From UMGS172 sp045587185 (GTDB taxonomy: Bacteria > Bacillota > Clostridia > Oscillospirales > Acutalibacteraceae): DNA of 43,662 nucleotides. The DNA lies in contig JAZNBS010000045.1 in NCBI GenBank assembly GCA_045587185.1, positions 1-43,662 of the forward strand, in the 5' to 3' direction. Below are positions 39,887 through 43,662 of this stretch, piece by piece. Made by a program: the position numbers and the translations under genes. Within the stretch, counting starts at the first letter, position 1. Each line of letters starts with the position of its first letter. Below the pieces are notes generated by a model, which worked only from the letters and a program-made list of their open reading frames with translations, was not told where the DNA came from and searched no databases.

Positions 39887-42052
39887 TCACCTGCTTACAC
39901 AGAAGTATGTGGGAATTCTTCTGGGGGTAGAAAATGCCTTGTATCGATTACAAAGACCCTTTTTCTGGTACTCATCCAACGTGTTTTGGTTGATGTTATA
40001 CTTTTGATAGAAATTCTCATAATACATCATTGCCGAGGAACCGCCGTCAAGCATTCCTGCCGTCACTGCGCCGTGTTCCTTCATAATATCTATCATATCG
40101 TTATAGGTTGCGCCGATACTCGATGCGGTACGTCCGTCGGTAACTACAAAAATCATTGTCCCGTCGGCACGCTGACCGATAGCGGTTCTTTGTGCGGCTC
40201 CCGAATTATAGGTTCGGTAATGCAAATGAACACCGTTTTCGTCATTATCAATCAGCACATTTCCTATTTGGAAGCAAACCGAATCCCTTATGCCCAAAGC
40301 ATCGGCACCGTCCTTAGACATACTGCTTTTTACCACAAGACGGTTGTTTTTATCAATACCGATAAAGGTTCTGGGCGCGCCGTCATTCCAGACGCACTTG
40401 CCCTTTGAATAGGTAAGTCCAACCGGTCTTGCACCGGTTCCGTGACCGCCTTCATCGTCAAATTCACCGCCGTTAATTGCGGCAAGACAGTTTTCCTGAC
40501 CAACAAAATTGAATATGCGTTTGCCTGCCGACGCCGTTGCGAAATTGTTTGACGATGTGCCGACATAAACCCTTGAAGGGTCTTTTACAAGAAGAATATA
40601 TGCCTTGAAATTATCATAACTTTTAGCAGTATATTTCATTCCCTCAATATAACCGTCGTCACCGCCGTTGTCACTGCCGTCGGGGTCAACATAGTCTTCC
40701 ATATCAATGGTCAGGTTATCATCAACATAACTGTTATCAACTATTTTCTGTACCTCTTCATCCGACAAAAACAGTCCCGGTACCCACTTGGTTGCACTGG
40801 CCTGCATTGCAGACAAAACAAGTGCGTCACGCACGGTAGTGCTTGGTCCGTGAGCAACTATCGAAACCAATGTAAACACAGCGACAAGAACGTATATAAA
40901 AAAGGTTCCAAGGCATCCAAAAACACGGCCAATAACCCTACCTGCGGTCAGTTTTTTGTGAGGTTTTAAAGGTGTTTCCTTTTGGTCGATGCACTTTTCA
41001 GGGGCAAACACCCAACCTTGCTGAATACGGAAACTGACAAAGAAAAGGATGGTATCAACCAACATTTTTATTAAGGTCTTCAAAATCGGTTGATTTGCAC
41101 CCATAAGGGTGGAGAGTGCTTCAATAGAAACTGCGGATGTTACCATCAAAGGAATGGCAAGCAACGTGTATCTGAACAGAGAGCGTCCCAATTTGCACTG
41201 CTTTCCAAACACTTGACTTCGGTTAAGCGAAAAATTGACAATGGACGACACCACTCTTGAAGAAACAGTTGCCTCAAGAACGGCCAACTCACCCCTGAAC
41301 AAAAACTGCAACAGTAAGTAGAACAGTACAACCTCAACTGCCATACTGAACAGCGAACTAAAAACAAATACAAGAATAAGTTTGTATATTCTGAACGAGT
41401 CAACAACAGGTCTGAAATGAGATGCTTTATTATTATCAAGATAAACAGTGTCAATAGGTTGCTCTATGTAATCAATATGCATTTTCTTGAACTCAAGCAA
41501 CATATTGGTTTCATATTCGTATCTTGCACCCTTTATGTCGACAAAATCCTCAATATACCTCGCAGGTATGGCTCTAAGACCCGTCTGTGTATCGGATATT
41601 TTGATTCCGCACAGGAGTCTGAAAACAATACTTGTCATCTTATTACCGTAGCGACTTCTCTTGGGCACAAAATGATGTGAAAAATCACGGCAACCAAGAA
41701 CAACTCTGTCTTCTTGAAGCATTCTTTTGGCGCAGGCAACAATATCGTTGGTGAGGTGCTGACCGTCGCCGTCAATAGTTACGACACCGTCCCTTCCCTT
41801 TCGATATTCGTTGAAGAACTTAAAAGCCGTTTTCAAGGCAGCACCCTTACCGCGATTGCGTCGATGTGTCAACACGGTGCAAAACGGATATTTTTCCGGG
41901 TCGGGGAAGAACTTCCTATGTTCAGCGTCACTTCCGTCATTGACAATAACAATATCGTCAAAACCGTTGTCCTGAAGTTCGTTGACAATGTCCATCAATT
42001 TTTCATCAGGGTCAAGGCAAGGAATGACCACCGTCACATTATAGTAATCCAT
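39887..42052 (-). CDS. Three-domain fusion: family 2 glycosyltransferase, GtrA-like, phosphodiester glycosidase
   Basis: The product has 721 aa. Residues 1-220 are a GT2 domain with D94-G-D96 (TIDGDGQH), TGLRAIP and an N-terminal VVIPCLDP, like dolichol- or polyprenyl-phosphate sugar transferases. Residues 225-355 are a GtrA-like bundle of about four spans, used in relatives to flip or anchor lipid-linked sugars. A further span (about 376-398) leads to an extracytoplasmic domain (about 480-721) with AINGGEFDDEGGHG, FVVTDGR and LDGGSSAMM, typical of the NAGPA/DUF2233 phosphodiester glycosidase family. The first two are often fused; the third addition is unusual. Function: make, move and cut a lipid- or glycan-linked sugar; inferred. 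Confidence 0.9.
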   Translation of the reverse strand: MDYYNVTVVIPCLDPDEKLMDIVNELQDNGFDDIVIVNDGSDAEHRKFFPDPEKYPFCTVLTHRRNRGKGAALKTAFKFFNEYRKGRDGVVTIDGDGQHLTNDIVACAKRMLQEDRVVLGCRDFSHHFVPKRSRYGNKMTSIVFRLLCGIKISDTQTGLRAIPARYIEDFVDIKGARYEYETNMLLEFKKMHIDYIEQPIDTVYLDNNKASHFRPVVDSFRIYKLILVFVFSSLFSMAVEVVLFYLLLQFLFRGELAVLEATVSSRVVSSIVNFSLNRSQVFGKQCKLGRSLFRYTLLAIPLMVTSAVSIEALSTLMGANQPILKTLIKMLVDTILFFVSFRIQQGWVFAPEKCIDQKETPLKPHKKLTAGRVIGRVFGCLGTFFIYVLVAVFTLVSIVAHGPSTTVRDALVLSAMQASATKWVPGLFLSDEEVQKIVDNSYVDDNLTIDMEDYVDPDGSDNGGDDGYIEGMKYTAKSYDNFKAYILLVKDPSRVYVGTSSNNFATASAGKRIFNFVGQENCLAAINGGEFDDEGGHGTGARPVGLTYSKGKCVWNDGAPRTFIGIDKNNRLVVKSSMSKDGADALGIRDSVCFQIGNVLIDNDENGVHLHYRTYNSGAAQRTAIGQRADGTMIFVVTDGRTASSIGATYNDMIDIMKEHGAVTAGMLDGGSSAMMYYENFYQKYNINQNTLDEYQKKGLCNRYKAFSTPRRIPTYFCVSR

Positions 42053-42123
42053 AAACGCCTCCTGAAATCTGCATTACACGATAGGATATTTTGTTCCACA
42101 ATACGACATTAAAATCCAAAGTA

Positions 42124-42152
42124 ATTGTAACACTTTAAAACCCAAATTACAA
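42124..42152 (-). promoter_or_regulatory. Promoter of the glycosyltransferase fusion operon
   Basis: On the - strand TTGTAA (42147-42152) and TACAAT (42124-42129) are separated by 17 bp, about 75 bases before the ATG. Confidence 0.6.
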
Positions 42153-42245
42153 GCAACAAAATTGTAACACAAATGGCATTTTTCACCTTAAAACGCATTA
42201 AAGCGAAGATTTTCTGCAAATTTGTAAAATATTATAGAATAACGA

Positions 42246-42274
42246 TTGACAAATATGTCACAAAGTATTATAAT
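42246..42274 (+). promoter_or_regulatory. Promoter of serC
   Basis: TTGACA (42246-42251) and TATAAT (42269-42274) are both consensus and 17 bp apart; the leader would be about 90 bases. Confidence 0.8.
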
Positions 42275-42371
42275 AACATCATCGCGAATTTAAAATCTTT
42301 GTTATTTTTTTAACAAACTTTGCTTTCGCAAAAACAGTTAAATTTCAACCAGATGAAAGGAAAGAGTAATT

Positions 42372-43460
42372 ATGTACGATCGTATTTACAATTTTTCGGC
42401 AGGTCCCTCTATGCTTCCTGTTGCTGTCCTCGAAAAGTCGAGAGATGAACTTATGAACTATCAGGGTTCGGGTATGAGCGTTATGGAAATGAGCCACCGT
42501 TCCAAGGTTTATGATGTCATCATTAAGGAAGCCGAGGCTCTTTTGCGCGAGGTTATGAACATTCCCGATAACTACAAAGTTCTGTTCCTGCAGGGCGGTG
42601 CTTCACAGCAGTTTGCCGCAGTGCCGATGAACCTTCTCAAGACCGGTGTTGCCGATTATATAGTAACAGGTCAGTTCTCAGGCAAGGCATACCAAGAGGC
42701 CCAGAAGTATAGCGACAAGATAAACCTTGCCGCCACCACAAAGGAAGAAAACTTCACCCGTATCCCCCGTCAGGAAGAACTCAAACTCACTCCCAACGCT
42801 GACTATGTTCACATCTGTTTCAATAACACCATTTTCGGCACCAAGTGGGACTACATACCCGATACCGGTGACGTTCCTCTGGTTGCCGATATGAGTTCTT
42901 GTATTTTGAGCGAGCCTGTTGACGTTTCAAAGTTCGGCCTTATCTATGCCGGCGCACAGAAGAACGTTGCCCCCGCAGGACTTACCATTGTCATTGTCCG
43001 CGAAGACCTTATGCGTGATGACCTACCTGCTTATGTTCCCACAGTTTGCAGTTACAAGGTAATGGCAGAGAACGAGTCAATGTACAACACTCCTCCCTGC
43101 TGGCCCATCTACATTTGCAAACTCGTTCTTGAGTGGATTAAGGAAATCGGCGGTCTTACCGCTATGAAGGCTATGAACGAAAAGAAGGCTGCACTTCTTT
43201 ATGATTGCCTTGACAACAGCAAGTTGTTCAAAAACCCTGTCAAGCCCTACTGCCGTTCTATGATGAACGCAACTTTCCGTGCAGAGGATGATGAAATCAA
43301 CGCCAAATTCGTCAAGGAAGCAACCGCAAACGGTATGCAAAACCTCAAGGGTCACCGTTCGGTCGGCGGTATGCGCGCTTCTATCTACAACGCAATGCCT
43401 TACGAGGGTGTTGAGAAGTTGGTCGAATTCCTTAAGAAGTTCGAAGCCGAGAACATTTAA
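42372..43460 (+). CDS. serC: Phosphoserine aminotransferase
   Basis: This PLP enzyme of 362 aa makes phosphoserine in serine synthesis. NFSAGPSMLP at the start, GGASQQF, and the PLP lysine in YAGAQKNVAPAG (about residue 197) are family signatures, as are HRSVGGMRASIYNA near the end for phosphate binding. AAAGGAAAGAG precedes the ATG. serA, which often follows, is not seen: a transposase gene starts 118 bp downstream instead. It has a near-consensus promoter. Confidence 0.97.
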   Translation: MYDRIYNFSAGPSMLPVAVLEKSRDELMNYQGSGMSVMEMSHRSKVYDVIIKEAEALLREVMNIPDNYKVLFLQGGASQQFAAVPMNLLKTGVADYIVTGQFSGKAYQEAQKYSDKINLAATTKEENFTRIPRQEELKLTPNADYVHICFNNTIFGTKWDYIPDTGDVPLVADMSSCILSEPVDVSKFGLIYAGAQKNVAPAGLTIVIVREDLMRDDLPAYVPTVCSYKVMAENESMYNTPPCWPIYICKLVLEWIKEIGGLTAMKAMNEKKAALLYDCLDNSKLFKNPVKPYCRSMMNATFRAEDDEINAKFVKEATANGMQNLKGHRSVGGMRASIYNAMPYEGVEKLVEFLKKFEAENI

Positions 43461-43529
43461 TAATAAATTAAGCAAGCCCGCCGAACAAGAATGCACAAGT
43501 CCAGTAAAAACGGACAATAGAAAAAAACA

Positions 43530-43570
43530 CCCCCTTTATGGTAGAATTAAAACAACTACCGTAAAGGGGG
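43530..43570 (+). promoter_or_regulatory. Hairpin that sequesters the transposase ribosome site
   Basis: CCCCCTTTATGGTAG (43530-43544) pairs with CTACCGTAAAGGGGG (43556-43570), 14 Watson-Crick pairs plus one wobble in one transcript direction, loop of 11. The 3' arm includes the SD AAGGGGG of the transposase gene. It could also end serC transcription, but only ATTTTG follows. Confidence 0.65.
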
Positions 43571-43577
43571 ATTTTGT

Positions 43578-43662
43578 ATGCCAAGAGAATATCGACACAT
43601 CAAAATGTATGAGAAAGAAATATTTGAACTTAAGGCGCAAGGTTTAAGCCAACGACAAATAG
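43578..43662 (+). CDS. Transposase OrfA-like protein, N-terminal part (cut by window end)
   Basis: The 28 visible codons give a basic start (PREYRHIKMYEKE) followed by FELKAQGLSQRQI, the first half of a helix-turn-helix, as in IS3-type or related transposase OrfA proteins of gut Clostridia. An AAGGGGG site lies 7 bases upstream within a hairpin. The frame is open at the edge. The assignment rests on few residues. Confidence 0.6.
   Translation, partial: MPREYRHIKMYEKEIFELKAQGLSQRQI

Larger units (their letters stand above)
42053..42371. other. Divergent intergenic region between the fusion gene and serC
   Basis: No gene is seen in 319 bp. It holds the two divergent promoters listed separately. 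The rest is AT-rich and I find no strong hairpin. Confidence 0.6.
43492..43662 (+). mobile_element. Left end of a probable insertion sequence
   Basis: The transposase start and the RBS-sequestering hairpin suggest an insertion sequence that entered after serC. The left boundary is not defined: a TG at 43492 followed by a small GTCC/GGAC hairpin is a candidate terminal repeat. The right end lies outside the window. Confidence 0.45.

Overview
The window is a chromosomal segment from a strictly anaerobic, low-to-moderate G+C Bacillota. It is most likely a Clostridia/Oscillospiraceae-type gut or rumen bacterium. This rests on gene content: class III (anaerobic) ribonucleotide reductase, an NfnAB-type flavin transhydrogenase pair, rubrerythrin, CdaA/CdaR, RecD2, ComFC, RbgA, CsoR/CopA, and Firmicute-style AGGAGG ribosome sites. 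I see no rRNA, tRNA, CRISPR array or prophage. The only mobile DNA is the start of a transposase gene cut by the right edge.

Layout, left to right. 1-4456 (+): anaerobic dNTP synthesis (NrdR-type boxes, nrdG, and nrdD with a fused C-terminal redoxin domain), then trxB and a small zinc-ribbon lipoprotein. 4512-7187 (-): NfnA/NfnB-like pair and a FlK-like hotdog thioesterase. 7250-10238 (-): Fur-family regulator plus ZnuACB-type metal uptake, with two palindromic boxes around the promoter. 10401-10682 (-): small XRE-like regulator. 11031-14695 (-): tig-clpP-clpX, a folding/proteolysis cluster in which trigger factor carries a histone-H1-like lysine/alanine tail. 14863-17345: phosphoesterase, a tiny DUF1540 gene, and threonine synthase.

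17453-20361 (-): rplS-lepB-rbgA-rnhB-yraN, a classical Firmicute neighbourhood with a structured rplS leader. 20570-25517 (-): rubrerythrin (its ribosome site sits in a hairpin loop), a lone MreB-like gene, comFC, recD2 and a small membrane protein. 25615-27930 (-): cdaA-cdaR for c-di-AMP synthesis. 28016-29376 (-): a DUF3343 protein and a cysteine desulfurase-like enzyme behind a possible structured RNA leader. 29563-31324 (-): AI-2E-type transporter and phosphatidylglycerophosphate synthase-like enzyme. 31405-34862 (-): csoR, copA (with a copZ-like domain fused at its C-terminus) and a 4'-phosphopantetheinyl transferase. 35005-37201 (-): AEC carrier and an iron-containing alcohol dehydrogenase.

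37336-42052 (-): a probable envelope-glycan/lipid cluster. It starts with a three-part fusion (family 2 glycosyltransferase, GtrA-like membrane domain, phosphodiester glycosidase), followed by an unknown anchored protein, a PAP2 phosphatase and a diacylglycerol-kinase-like enzyme. 42372-43460 (+): serC, followed by the 5' end of a transposase gene.

The most unusual items are the three-domain glycosyltransferase fusion, the copA-copZ fusion with a strong internal start site, the H1-like tail on trigger factor, the nrdD-redoxin fusion next to trxB, the rubrerythrin Shine-Dalgarno hairpin, and a candidate three-way-junction RNA before the DUF3343/desulfurase operon. Several start codons were moved from the longest reading frame to the position supported by a ribosome site.
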